A stretch of DNA of 64,000 nt from Paramacrobiotus metropolitanus (taxonomy: Eukaryota; Tardigrada; Eutardigrada; Parachela; Macrobiotidae): positions 2,914,001 through 2,978,000 of the forward strand of contig NW_026570223.1 in assembly GCF_019649055.1 (NCBI RefSeq), read 5' to 3'. Below the pieces are notes generated by a model that was given only the letters and a program-made list of their open reading frames with translations, was not told where the DNA came from and searched no databases. Both the position numbers and the translations under genes were made by a program. This document shows, piece after piece, positions 1-22,443 of the stretch; within the stretch, counting starts at the first letter, position 1, and the number at the start of each line of letters is the position of its first letter.

Positions 1-1
1 T

Positions 2-1250
2 CCGGTGATCAGTCTGAATGCCATCCTCCTGCCCTTTGCCATCGTGGTGGGCATCTGCTTCTTCGTGCTAACCATGGTGCTGGTAAGTGGCTTCCTTATT
101 CTAATTTCATCGAATCTGCGGATGTCGTGCAATTATTCAACAGGGCAAATCATCGCCAGTCTCTAAGAAAGACATCGTAATTATCCTTTATGAGGCAACG
201 GCGGGTTTAATAAGAACGACTTACGTCAACTTGTACAACAGCGGATAGCATTCGTTATATTACACAAAGTGGAACAAATTAGTGATTAATGTTGAGGGTT
301 TTCGACGGAATCCAGATACTCCTTTTTAATGAAAGCCAATGGAAATCGTAATATATTGTATTACTTTAGGTTGCCAAATACGTGAGAGATCGTCGACGGC
401 GACAGCGTCACCGATTACCGAAATCCCAGCTCAAGAAGATTGCCATTAAGAAATTTAAGAAAGGTGAAGGCAATGACGTCTGCGCCATCTGCTTGGATGA
501 ATTCGAGGAAGGAGACAAGATGCGTGTCCTTCCTTGCCACCATCGTAAGTACACTAAGATCAAGGACAAGATTTATCTGTGGCGATCATGCAACGATTTG
601 CGGTGAAATCCAAATTATATCAGTACGCAATCTCTTGCAAATCTTGCCACCCCAAATTTATTTTAGTCTTCCTGATATTTGGGGTATTTAGGCGAAAAGA
701 AGTAGAAATTTAAATACACTTTATAGTCAATTTGAACGTGATTGTGCTCATTGTGATGTTTTCTACAGAATACCACTGCAAGTGCGTGGATCCGTGGCTG
801 TTGAATAATAAACGCGTCTGCCCCGTATGCAAGCGCAAAGTAATTCCGGGGGACGATTCGGATGACGAGGCAACCACGGGCGGCGGACGGAGCTCGGCCG
901 AGCCCAGCGAAGTTACTCCGCTTCTTTCCCCAGCCCATAACGCTCCTCTGGAGAATGACTTGCCAGTACAGCATCCTGCACACCTGGTTAACGTGGAATT
1001 CATTAGTGACGATGAAGACGATGGGAGCAGCGAGAGCCGAACAGTGCGGACCACCCACCCTGTAACCATCACCTCGTCGCCGTCATATAACACCGACGAG
1101 ATGCCCTCGACCAGTGGGACGTCGTACTTCTCCACTGTCACCGAAGTATCCCCGCCGTCGGCACCGACTGGCAATGAGACCGATGATGATAACGATGTAC
1201 CGCTGATCCGGCTGACGGATTCGAATGATTCGCTGATAAGACGGGTTTAA
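2..1250 (+). CDS. RNF13: RNF13-type PA-TM-RING E3 ubiquitin ligase (5' end outside window)
   Basis: Exons 2-82, 370-544 and 769-1250, joined in phase (0, then 1). The first visible exon encodes the single transmembrane helix (IVVGICFFVLTMVL). Next comes a basic juxtamembrane stretch (VRDRRRRQRHR), then an RING-H2 finger with CAIC, PCHHQYHCKC and CPVC, the Zn ligands being split by the second intron. The spacing, the KKFKKG lead-in and the KCVDPWL core match RNF13 closely. The acidic, Ser-rich tail carries an EVTPLL dileucine motif; the equivalent TPLL in vertebrate RNF13 is an endosomal AP-3 sorting signal. Family knowledge: the protease-associated domain, upstream of the window here, faces the endosome lumen, and the RING recruits E2 enzymes on the cytosolic side. 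Stop at 1248-1250. Two more members of the superfamily follow on the same strand. Confidence 0.9.
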
Positions 1251-2162
1251 TTGCGGTGGCATGGCATTTCAGTTGGATTACCTACATTTCGCACGCTTGT
1301 ATGCATCCTACGGGTGATAACGCTGATTCTTTTTTTTTGTTTTGAAACGGTTTCGCATGGTATTAGGATGGCAGTGTTTTGGTTTGTTTTTCGCTTTCAG
1401 GGAATGAACCCGATGATTCAGAGAAGATATTGCGTCTTAATTTTGGAAGTTTTATATCGTATTATTAGGTACGTGTGTGACTTTGTATAGATTATACCTT
1501 TGTTTCGATCTGATTATGCTGGATGTTTTTTTGTGATTGTTTTTTCATTGTGTTAAGCCAAGTGTTTATTGTGCAAAAACCGCCGGAAATTCGTTCAGTA
1601 AACTGATTAGCTACCACTACATGCGTTACTGTAGCGTGTATCGTAAACATCTGTCATTACGACTTGAACAAAAGAATTGATTTGGACACATGGTTTTCCA
1701 GTCGATCTCAAAGCCATCCAGCTTTGCCGCAGTAGGCCGAACCGGTTCGACAAGATAGAAAAACATAGTAAAACCACCCATAATGTGACGGTAATGTGTC
1801 CAATGATCAAAGTAATGAGTCAGCGGGGCAAAAAGTTTTCAGCTACCGTAGCACCGGGTAGTGTGTTGTTAATGGACAATAAGATAACGAACGCTGTATG
1901 GTGGAAATTTGCCCTGGAGGACTCTTCCAAAACACGTTCTATATCGGTGCCCAAAGAAATGCTTACCAGCCGATTTCAGCAAATTTGGCTTGAGTTAATA
2001 AAATAACACTGGACCACGATGAATATGTGATGTCACTGTGTCTGTATCGAGGACTTAACTTAAGCACCTTGCAGTTGGCAGTGGGGAATTTCTCAGCCGC
2101 GCCGATCCACATTAGACGCGGTCAGTTTTTCTCGGATAGCACTGCTCTATTGCTGTCCGTCA
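1251..2162. other. Intergenic stretch after RNF13 with one unassigned open frame
   Basis: Contains T-rich sequence likely to be the RNF13 3'UTR. On the + strand an open frame at 1677-2006 (109 codons from ATG) has mixed coding-like composition, but I do not recognise it and cannot join it to other exons. It could be the last exon of a missed gene, a relic, or chance. Confidence 0.3.
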
Positions 2163-3843
2163 ATGGCGAATAATTTTCAATGGATTTATTTTTTTACTGC
2201 TTTATTTTTGCAATTTTGCCAGCAAACAAGGAGTGCTGATATAAATGTGGTAAGTGGTTAACCAATTTATGACCTTGCGCATTTCCTGAAAGCATATAGC
2301 TGTCAAATCGTTTTTTAATGTGCGCGACAGCTGTTTCGTTTGTGCAATTATTTTGTGGTGGGATAGTTTTAAGCAGTGTATAATTAATGGGCAGATGTCA
2401 CCGCAAGGAAAGCCGCGCATTACATTACATGCCTTGGCTGCCCAGTTTGGTATGGCACTTCCGGACAGCGGCGTTATCGGTTACGTTGTACGATCCAATC
2501 CTATAACAGCCTGCTCGCCACTGGACACCGCCACGCCTACGTCAGATTTCACGGACTGGTGGAGTTCGCGGATTCTACTGGCTCAACAAAGCTCGGATTG
2601 TGATTTCGGTGATCAAGTACGAGACGTATTACAACTTCCATTTTACCTGATAATAATTTTTAAAGAATTCAGTTTTCTCGCGAAATTGTCTCAAGTCGTT
2701 GTTGTATTTATATATAGAAAACAAGATAAAAATTAACTTGCAATTTGCAGCACAGCACGTAAAACTAATTCATACTGTAGTAATTACATGTCGTCTAGGA
2801 TCAGCTGGCGCAGTCAGTATTAACACTTTATGTTGTTGTACAGCAACTTTTGCAACCAATATATATATAATTGCGCCACCATCATTATACACGAAATAGT
2901 AGTTATTATACATAAAAATCTAAATACTACGTTGAAATGTGTTTTACAGATATATCGTGCGCAGACTGCGGGATACAAAGCCGTGATAATTTTTAATAAC
3001 GCGTCGGATGAGCTAATCGTAATGCGATCTCAGACAGTTCCTACCAACATTACCATTCCATCGGTATTCCTTGGCCATATGGATGGAATATTATTATGGG
3101 AAAAATACTCCTCCAGTAGTGGCTATTACGTTCTTATGAGTCCCGATCAGCCCAGACTGGGCACCGCCCTGGAAATGACGCTAATCCTTCTGCCGGTGTC
3201 GGTTGTGATTATTCCCTTCTTAGCTGCTGTTATTTTGACCACTGTAAGAAAGGAACAGCATTTACCCAACATGATGAAGCTGTTTGAAAATAAATTTCTT
3301 TATCGTATAGATTTCTGGGAAGTGTCCTTTAATATGGTCGGTAGTCCGGCAGACATATCGCAGAAAGCGAATGGTCACTCAACTTCCGGAAAGGAAACTG
3401 GATGAGAAGAAATCAAATCTTCCCGTGCAGAATAATCAGTGCTATATATGCTTGGAAACATATCGGCACGGCGAGAAAGTGCGCACAATAATTCCCTGTG
3501 GACACGGTACGTAGTTCTTCCAAATTTATTATCATACTCACATAATCAACGACATATAGCAAAATTTTATTTATCTTCCCGGTAATTTTTATCCTTAGAG
3601 TTTCACAGCGCATGTGTCGATCCCTGGCTCTTGCGGGATCACTTAGTCTGTCCTGTTTGTCGGCGCGAAATATATCAGGCCAACAAGCCGACGAGCAGTG
3701 GTGGTCAACCGGTAGTCAGTCCGGTGCCACGTCCCGATCGAGCACCGATATTCACCGTGAATATCCGGCAATGGATACCGAGGAGATTTCACTTTCCACG
3801 TGCTGCTGCTCGTCCCGATGCTCATCAAGAAAGCACCGTGTGA
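2163..3843 (+). CDS. PA-TM-RING E3 ubiquitin ligase, second tandem member (short tail)
   Basis: Exons 2163-2249, 2374-2616, 2950-3240, 3368-3506 and 3599-3843 join in phase 0,0,0,1 and give about 334 residues. Exon 1 is a signal peptide (MANNFQWIYFFTALFLQFCQ). Exons 2-3 form the PA domain (SGVIGYVVRSNPITAC, then YKAVIIFNNAS and IPSVFL) and end in one transmembrane helix (LILLPVSVVIIPFLAAVIL). Exon 4 starts with LPERKL, equivalent to LPKSQL of the upstream RNF13, and holds CYIC. RING ligands continue as PCGHEFHSAC and CPVC, a complete C3H2C3 RING-H2. The tail lacks the acidic region and dileucine signal of RNF13, so endosomal sorting may differ. The exon 2 acceptor could be three bases later. 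The intron inside the RING falls at the same place as in the neighbouring paralogues, supporting tandem duplication. Confidence 0.85.
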
Positions 3844-4233
3844 TAGAGAGAATTTTCTTGCCACTCCATGAATTTGCTTGTTACGATTGTTAACTTGGAA
3901 AGGTCAGTAATTGCTGACATATAAATGTTACCAATTTGTTGCTGCTCGGAATACAGCAGTTACTGCCAGTTATACACAGAAATCAGTTAATTCTGTTCTT
4001 TTACATGTCTGCACTCTGCACGTGTTGGGCACTGGCAGCTAATATTTGTGGTCAAGTGTTAAATTGTGATGCACATGACTGTTGTGAAAGAATATTATGA
4101 TGATGAGGGGTTGTTAAAGAAGATTATCAATTGTGCAGCATCATGATTTCACCGCGCGCAAAACTCATGTGGCCAAAGTTTGCTTGTAACCACAGTTTAG
4201 TAGTCGTATGCCAATGCCACCATTGTTGGTGCC

Positions 4234-4647
4234 ATGAAGATTTTTTTAGTATTCAATTCACGACGCAGACATCCACAATACGTTTGGCATATTGCAGCCC
4301 GAAATTGTTTCCGCTCGCAGCGGCTAGTGTTCACAAAGAAGTACAATGACAGTAACCACGTGTGCCATCCTACAAGTATACCGCAAACGTCTGATAAAAA
4401 TGCTGATTTATGCTGTCCAACTACCGGCACTATCCTTGTGTACTTATTGGGTACCGAAAAGGAAATGTCGTATCGTAACTTTTCCATAGACATTAAGTAT
4501 AAGTGGGCGATGTTGATAAAAGCACGTGATCGGAGCATTTGTTACGGACCGGTTATCGGTAAAACAAACGTTTGCATGTTTGGTTTCGGCGGGTGTAAAG
4601 GTAATGGAGCTCAAGAACTAGCCAGGTCAAACTGGAATCAGCAGTAG
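4234..4647 (+). CDS. Unassigned open reading frame, possible small mitochondrial-type protein
   Basis: 137 codons from ATG to TAG. The first 40 residues are basic and lack acidic residues, as in a mitochondrial presequence. A middle stretch reads TGTILVYLLGTEKEMSYRNF. A possible donor (AAAG then GTAATG) lies near the end, so the frame may be a first exon rather than a whole gene. No family recognised; chance is quite possible. Confidence 0.2.
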   Translation: MKIFLVFNSRRRHPQYVWHIAARNCFRSQRLVFTKKYNDSNHVCHPTSIPQTSDKNADLCCPTTGTILVYLLGTEKEMSYRNFSIDIKYKWAMLIKARDRSICYGPVIGKTNVCMFGFGGCKGNGAQELARSNWNQQ

Positions 4648-4746
4648 CTGTACTTGTACCTCAAATCAAAGCGCTGTGCGCTATTTCAATATTTTTGCGA
4701 TTCGTGGAATGATACTACTGCGCAGGCTATCTCTAATAATCGAGAG

Positions 4747-4777
4747 TTTTAGCACTTACGATCAGTAAGTGCTAAAA
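4747..4777. repeat. Perfect short inverted repeat (13-bp stem, 5-nt loop)
   Basis: TTTTAGCACTTAC, then GATCA, then the exact reverse complement. It lies about 90 bp upstream of the CNRIP1 start codon. It is too short for a microRNA hairpin. A dimeric protein-binding site or chance are alternatives. Confidence 0.6.
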
Positions 4778-4869
4778 TATTCATAAAATAGTACAGTCCC
4801 AGTTATTGTGTGTTTGCGACTTATTGGACTGCTTCTCACCCAAGAGCAATCACTCTTCTCCAGTCAGAA

Positions 4870-5924
4870 ATGTCTAAAGGTATCCAGAAAGGCAAATTAC
4901 GAATAAACATTTTCATCAAACGAAAATCCAGTGAAAGACCGGTGGTGTTCAAAGTAAGTAGTAGTGTTTATTAAAACAGTACTTAATGAAAATTCATATC
5001 AAAACATACGAGAATATCTCAGAGCATGCAGTGGTAATTGCATATAGTTATATGTATTGCGTACATAATTTTTCGTGCATAGGTGCATTGCAACCAGACG
5101 TTATCGATTCCTGTACTTAATGCAGACATTTTCATCGGTAGCGATTATCGATAAGAGATATTGCAGCGCGATTTGGACAGTATGCCTATTACGTAGTCCT
5201 TGATGTTCAGAGTTCGGCATGCAGCCTTATTGAGCGTCTGGATAAAATCTATTCCCGCGTGTTCTTTATCCGGAACCAAAAGACCTACAAATATTTCATT
5301 TTTTCACAATAACTTTTTATATGTACTGAATGAGCCGGGAATATATTTTTTATATGTATTGAATAATCCGTGGAAATTTATTTCTATTGTTAGTCAGACG
5401 GCAAGCGATTTCCACAGCCATTCACCATTAAACTCAACCAAGATGAAACATACGAGATGAGACTGGTACTGCAGCCGGTATTTCCTGTCGAGTACGTATA
5501 CAACCTTGACAGGACCAAAATCCCGAACTAAATTACGTCAATTCCCTGATCGATTCAGCATTCTGATAATTGCAATAATTATATGTATTACTTAAGGGCG
5601 TTCTTACTGCACGAAGAGAAGATTAAATTGGAACCGCAAAAGAATGCCAGCAAATACCAGGATGAAGATAGTCAGATTACGTACCAAGGTGAATGGACAC
5701 CACGATCCTTTGAGAGGAGTGCCCGCAAAACACGACATCAACTAAAATTATGCGTAGAATTCAAAGAATTCGGCATGATATTAGGAATAATCCAATGCAA
5801 ATTCTATCCTGTCGAAGAAACCAGCCACAGTTCCTGGGGCGAATCTCTGGCGGCGGTGCAGTTTGAATGCGACGTGTCACCGGAAACCAAATCTATTACC
5901 ATCAATAAGCACCAGCTGTTGTAA
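4870..5924 (+). CDS. CNRIP1: Cannabinoid receptor-interacting protein 1 homologue
   Basis: Exons 4870-4953, 5394-5491 and 5597-5924 (phases 0 and 2) give 169 residues; human CNRIP1 has 164. Recognised by co-linear family blocks: KLRINIFIKR near the N-terminus, SDGKRF followed by the TIKL strand, the ITYQGEWTPR block, the CKFY block, and a C-terminus with ECDVSPETKSITINKHQLL against ECKPNETRS...NKESFL in vertebrates. Vertebrate CNRIP1 is a cytosolic beta-sandwich protein that binds the C-terminal tail of the CB1 receptor. The family is far more widespread than CB1, so the ancestral partner is unknown and a cannabinoid role here would be inference. The initiator ATG follows a pyrimidine-rich leader. 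The gene interrupts an otherwise tandem RING ligase cluster. Confidence 0.92.
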
Positions 5925-7133
5925 AAAAGTGCAAAGTGTCGGAAGGCGGCGAAATAGTTTCACTGAAAAAGAGCTTACTCGAGTAGTATTTCAGCTGCTC
6001 CGAGATTTGGAAATTTTTTATTTTGTATTCTTGGTTTTGTACTTACGATTTAATTTAATCGATAGCTACGAGCAGCACTTAGCGGTACAGTATTACGGTG
6101 GAGTTCTCCATGTCGCACAGTAAGTAACTTCGTCTGTGTTTAGCCTGCGACTACCAAACTAATGTTTGTATGCACATCAAATGTGTTTTGGTAACTGAAG
6201 TAACTATGGATAGAACTGTGAAAGTATAATAAATACGAGATTATAATGTTTATTACATAGTAATTACAATTATTACATTCATTCCTTATTACATAATTTT
6301 ACATTACTCGTACATTCGAAATTATAATTTTTCATATAAACATGGTGTTTTGGGCGCCGAAAAAGCCAATGTTCAATGAAAGCGTACATGTCGATGCTGT
6401 CCAGCGCGTTGGTATTCATATCACAGTGATGGTATTACCGATATAAAATTAGGTAAAACGGTATGTATTATTTAACCGTAGACAGGCAAGCTACTGCGTT
6501 GCAATTTTTTCTCTGCCAAAAATCTTGGCATAATTATACCGCTCAAACAAAATGTCACCGGTACTTCATCAAATTTTGAATTTCTTGTTACTCAGCATAT
6601 AGCCTATGATGGTGCACTTCGGCGACTGCGCAGTGCGCGGTCATGCCACGGTCCATTAAAGACGTGGGTAGTTGGCGCGCTCAGTTTTGCAACAAAAGCT
6701 CTACCGCTTGTGTACGGATGTACGGCATGCGAAGTTATGAACATTCCGGTGGCCCTTGCTACCGGCACCATCCCACCTGCTTCCTTAGTAAACAAAATTA
6801 TTTTTCTCCCAACGTTGTCGGCAGAGAGTGTATGCGCAGTATTACGATCCCACAATCAGTCCGGAGAATTAACCAATCCTTCGCTTTCCGCTCCAGCAGT
6901 ATTGATTAGCACTGTACTGGATTGCGGTGCCGTATATATAGCGGCGGCAGTACGGTACCTGCATGTGGAGCAGCAGGTATACTGCTGTGCGCTGGAATCC
7001 CGATTTCTAAAAGGTCTCATCCACTGACGTCCATAATGAATCGCCAGGATTTACCCGACTTCGGTGTATACTTGCGTCAGCAGAGTTTTTATACTGTTTT
7101 GATATGAATGCTGGGGAAAAACTCTGCGCTATC
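5925..7133. other. Stretch between CNRIP1 and the third RING gene
   Basis: The first 400 bp are AT-rich and look like a 3'UTR, with AATAAA around 6227. From 6482 an unusually long open frame without an initiating ATG runs to 7027 (listed separately). Confidence 0.35.
6482..7027 (+). CDS. Long open frame lacking a start, possible terminal exon of an unrecognised gene
   Basis: 182 codons open between an in-frame TAG at 6479-6481 and TGA at 7025-7027. AG acceptors sit at its left edge (GTAG, GACAG). Base composition is richer in GC than the flanks. The translation has hydrophobic blocks (WVVGALSFATKALPLVYG, PVALATGTIPPASLV, ISTVLDCGAVYIAAAV) that could be two or three membrane segments. No family recognised. 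It could be the last exon of a gene whose earlier exons I missed, or a decayed copy. Confidence 0.3.
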   Translation, partial: TGKLLRCNFFSAKNLGIIIPLKQNVTGTSSNFEFLVTQHIAYDGALRRLRSARSCHGPLKTWVVGALSFATKALPLVYGCTACEVMNIPVALATGTIPPASLVNKIIFLPTLSAESVCAVLRSHNQSGELTNPSLSAPAVLISTVLDCGAVYIAAAVRYLHVEQQVYCCALESRFLKGLIH

Positions 7134-10100
7134 ATGTATGCTCAAAATTTAGCACTCTTTGACATCTTTCTTTGTTTTCTATTTGTACATGTTATGCCCT
7201 CCGATGTATCCATGCCAAATTTTCCAGCCAGTTTAACTGTGGTAAGTGCAGTCAGTTTTGTTTAATTTATGCTACTACGTATTCTTTTATCAGGATATTT
7301 TATTGTGCACGAAAAACTTATAGCATTAATAAAATTTGAATTTATCAGTAATACATGAGGCCGCATGTAAGTATTGTCTAAATATAAATGTGAAGATGAC
7401 GACACCACTATTAGCATAATTATAAGTAACCAGATATGATCGGACAGATTGGAGCAGATGGGACAGCCAACTATACTATTGCTCCCGATTCGGCGCTCCT
7501 TGTGAATTCGGTAATTCCGGATGAGGGGATTTCAGGATATTTGATAGCCGCTCGACCGATTAACGGTTGCCAGCATATGTTGTCGCCTTCTTCCGATGCG
7601 CTTATTCTAAGGAGAGCGGAGATCTTGCTGGTTCAGCGAGGTGGATGTAACATCAGTGAGAAAGTATGCAGCAATAAATAATGAGTTTTTTATACATGCC
7701 GTAGATTGCTTGTTCATCGTATTACAATAATCGAATGAATATGTGGACTGACCAGCGCGTAATACCTTATCAAAATTAGACTACTGGTCATTTGAGGATA
7801 TTAATTCTACTAAATTACTTTGTACTGTATTGCTGTACATGCAGATGTTGTTTAAATTCCTTTTTCCCAATTCAAATTTGTCACGCTGGATTGTAATTTT
7901 GCAAATACCTCGTTTAACATCTTGAAGATTAAAAAATGGAAAAATTTTAAACACATTCATTCATACAGCTAGAAAATGTAAAAAAGGTTATTGTAAATAC
8001 AATATAAAGTACAAATAATTAATCAAACGTTAATAATCATTATTTTGTAATTCTAAGTATGCAAAATTTAGTCCACGCATTCATTGTGTGATATGGTAAT
8101 GTGATACTCGTAGAAACCAAAGTTCACATAACTGTGAAATTATTAAATTATTTCAGGTGTTGAATGCTGCCGACGCCGGTTACATTGCCCTGATAATATT
8201 CAACGAAAAACCATTAGGACGCCGTGTAGGAATTGTGAAGCAGTCGTCCACAACGTACAAGAACAGCAGCGCTTTTATATTCAATTACACAAACGCATAT
8301 TCCATACCGGTTGTGTTCGTGGATTTTGCGGATGGGAGCTTACTATGGCGCACTTTTCAATACTCGACGGGATCGCAAATTGTTATTGCCTCGCGCATTA
8401 ACAGCACTACAGCATTCTCTTCCGTTACCGTGACGGTCGATCGCGGCTCAGATATTGCGAACGTATTGTTGGGGTTTATCCCAACCGTCAGCTATGTCTG
8501 CATCATCGTCTTCCTGCTCTTGATTATCGTGACACGGGTACGTTCACGGTACAGACACTGAAGAAGCATACTCATATAAACTTTTAAATCCAAATTGACA
8601 CACTACATCTGGCCCTAATACGCTTCGGAAATTAACTCGTAAGTACAATACATAATACGCTTCGAAAACTCCTTAAGGCATACTGAACAGGTACATATTT
8701 AGGCTTGAGTCGAAAAAAGTTGAACCCTTAATTCACAATTTTTTTTAGTTAGTTAGTATATTGTATTGTACATAAGCAGTAAGATTCACTGCATTAATAT
8801 TGTAGGAGTACTCATAACTTTATGAGTACTTCTATGCGTTGCGCATTATTTATCAGTTACATGCATTGTCCATTTTCCCCAACTATACCACAGATCGTAC
8901 GTGGTCCAAAAGCACACTATCATTTGTCTTGTGAAACGATAATCAAAATAACTTGCAGTCAAATCTAGGAAAGCACTATGACGACACCGTGTAATTACCG
9001 GCTCACGTGATCCAAATAAAACCGACATTGTGCATGGCATCGACCATTATTTCTGTTCACAATATTTTCGATTCTTGGATTTACGTGATTATATTTAATA
9101 TACAGTTCTGACAATAACAGCACGGGCCACACAGGCAGCTTCCGCTGTAGACCATATAGCTGTTTTTCTTTTTCCAACAGCAGCAGTATCCCAAGCATCC
9201 GTTGCGATCTCTTGCAAATGACTTACCGGGACCTTGAACAAAGCAGTGCACGTGAGCATGTAATTGGTTCGCCGTGATCGTGCGCTTCGGGTGTTTACCG
9301 GATACACAAAGTCCTAATTAAACCCCTACGTCCCCGAAGTTGCTGTCCCAACCTTAAGTGTATAACAAACATCCACAATTATACAAATTTCTTTTCGCAC
9401 CATTTCATGTTATGAGCCCATTCCACAATATGATGTAGTGGACCGCCTCAAAGGCAGTCACGCAACTGACCCTGCCCCGTGCAAATGAGGGCATGCTACG
9501 GTATTCAAGCCGTATACAATCTACTCATGTTTCTCCCATCCTTTCATCCTGTTTCAAAAGGCGCCGGCACAGTTCCACTTAACCATGAAATACGCGATAT
9601 ATACGTGGTGAAATGTGGAAAAATTTTGGTTTTGTTCTGACAGAGATTTCTTCACTGCTCCGTGTTTATGTGCTACAAAATGGCCACTCACAATCGGAAA
9701 GTAGTGCCACAATGTCAAGCAAGGGCACTGGAGAATAGTAGCACCGGCAGCCCTGAAACGGCTTCCCGTTGTCCTATTTGCCTGGAGAACTTCCGCCGGA
9801 CCGAGCATATTCACACGATTCTGCCCTGCCAACATGGTAAGCTATAGGCCGCGGTGCGGTGATTAAATGTGCGGTTGCAAATGCAAACGGTAGTTACAGT
9901 GACGCAGTCCTGTGTTTGGGTGCTCGTATAATTATAGTACTCGTATCCAGTTAATAACTTTGCAGCAAAATCACTTCCAGTTATATATACGTACTCGTAT
10001 TGTACTTACTTCTGGAACAAGCTTTGTTACTCGGCGTAACAGACAGACATCAGTTGTGCCTTTTCTTCGGTTAGAGGATTTTCGCTGCGTACCGGTCGAC

Positions 10101-10459
10101 CGGCCGATTAGAAATGAAATTATAATACAATATATTTAAACCAGTTTACCTGAAGACACAATCAGATACTGTAAATTCTTTCTAGGAATTATTTAATTGT
10201 GTGCTTTGCTACAGTTTTCCATCAACACTGTATCGACCACTGGCTGCGCAGTGGCAAACTGGCTTGCCCTTTATGCCGGCGACGCATTACACTGGGTCGT
10301 ATACTGCATCAAGTTTTATGGGCGGACAAAGCAGCTGCCGCCAAGTCATCCGTTTTTACCATTCCTACTAGCCACATCTCCTGCCCGTCCACCAGCATCA
10401 ATCTAAGCTGTGGACCGACACTTCATACGTCGTCAGATTCTCCGGTGCGACCTTCTTAA
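7134..10459 (+). CDS. PA-TM-RING E3 ubiquitin ligase, third tandem member
   Basis: Exons 7134-7241 (signal peptide, IFLCFLFVHVMPSDVS), about 7434-7663 (PA domain, GISGYLIAARPINGC), 8157-8537 (second half of the PA domain, AGYIALIIFN and SIPVVFVDF, then a transmembrane helix VSYVCIIVFLLLIIV), 9644-9836 and 10215-10459. RING-H2 ligands are CPIC, PCQHVFHQHC and CPLC, again split by an intron after the fourth ligand. The tail is Ser/Thr/Pro-rich with no acidic block. Caveat: exon 1 ends in phase 0 while the only acceptor before exon 2 (7432-7433) needs phase 1. Either a tiny exon was missed or the 5' half carries a frameshift; exons 2-5 join cleanly. Expected role: single-pass endomembrane ubiquitin ligase. 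Confidence 0.8.
8538..9643. other. Long intron of the third RING gene
   Basis: 1.1 kb intron between the transmembrane exon and the RING exon. It contains a near-perfect palindrome at about 8807-8832 (AGTACTCATAA facing TTATGAGTACT). Short minus-strand open frames lie at 8846-9307, including a C-terminal-like piece ending at 9095 with a stop; I could not build a gene from them. Confidence 0.35.
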
Positions 10460-11599
10460 TCTTCCGTCCAGTATTGTGACGCAGTCCTTGTATTCTGCAA
10501 CACAGCAATATGTGTGCTACCGAATTATATTGTTACTTACTAATAATTATGGTATTGACCGTATTGTACATCGTTGAGACGAAGCCGTATCTGATTGCTC
10601 AATGTTTGGATGTTGTGATACTCATTTATGTGTTCCTGTTAGTTTCCGTCTCGTTGTTGTATTTTAATAGATTCACTTTCTCTTGCTTTCGGCTACATCG
10701 ATCGTGTTATAATTGTATTCAAGGTTTCGATAACAAAATTATTCTGTTTCTCTCATCGTTCTTATTTAAGCTGGTGAAGCGATTCGACGAATTTTTGCAA
10801 TTACACAAGCTTAAGTTAAAGGTCACAATAATCCAAGTCGATTTAAACAATGGAAAAAGTCTCGATTTAAACAATGGAAAAAGTCTTGATTTTCTTGATA
10901 ATCCAAGTCAGTCTATTTGTTTTTACTTATGCTGAAGTATAGATACAAAACATACAGTCATAATAATTATTATGCAGGTTCTGTACACTAACAAAACAAG
11001 AACAAGCATTTCGTATTAAACTTTGTAACCGTGTCAAGTCCCCGACAAGAGACCTGTTTATTAGGTTCCGCTTTCGATACCTGCATTACTGACTCTAATC
11101 AAATAATCCATCGCCTACGCGTTTTTAGAAGGTCTTTAATAATATAGACTATCCAGTTCCCGTTAAACTAGGGCACAAGCCCAACGGAAAAAATAACAAA
11201 TGCCAAGTACGTGCTCCATCGATCTGTGCAAAAATATCAATTTTCTCTAAACAATTGTGGTTTCCAATCTATATACGTTAAAACTGCCCTAATTGCCGGC
11301 AAATGCCCTATTTTTCCAGTCTTGATCCATTTTGATCAGTAAGCGAAATATCAACAGCAAAAGTGTAACGTAATAATGACTTTTGACTTTGAAACAAAAA
11401 ACAATCAATAATATTCTGTTGTGTATTCCAGCCTATAAGTGTGCTATGGAGGATTTGGAGCGACGGTAATAAAATTAAGACAGGCAGAGGTTTTATTGTT
11501 GACCTTCGTGACTGGCAAAGCCACTTCACTATCAACTGTTACAGTAAAGAGGAACACCGCATAGGTGTAAGCCCCATACATCTGTACAATCAATAATTA
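10460..11599. other. Convergent intergenic stretch between RING gene 3 and the SLC6 gene
   Basis: AT-rich. An open frame at 10510-10935 (141 codons, hydrophobic) lies just after the RING stop and is more likely 3'UTR. It includes a two-copy 24-bp direct repeat. No other feature is seen before the SLC6 stop. Confidence 0.3.
10838..10885. repeat. Two-copy 24-bp direct repeat
   Basis: The unit TCGATTTAAACAATGGAAAA plus AGTC occurs twice back to back without mismatch. It lies in the likely 3'UTR of the third RING gene. Confidence 0.75.

Positions 11600-22443
<10,844 letters not shown>

Larger units (their letters stand above)
3844..4869. other. Intergenic stretch between second RING gene and CNRIP1
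   Basis: Holds a + strand open frame at 4234-4647 (listed separately), a perfect 13-bp-stem hairpin at 4747-4777 and the CNRIP1 5' flank. Nothing else is recognised. Confidence 0.35.

Noticed and set aside
10510-10935. 141-codon hydrophobic frame after the third RING gene
   Set aside because: Directly follows the RING stop in 3'UTR-like DNA, and its end is formed by a simple 24-bp direct repeat.
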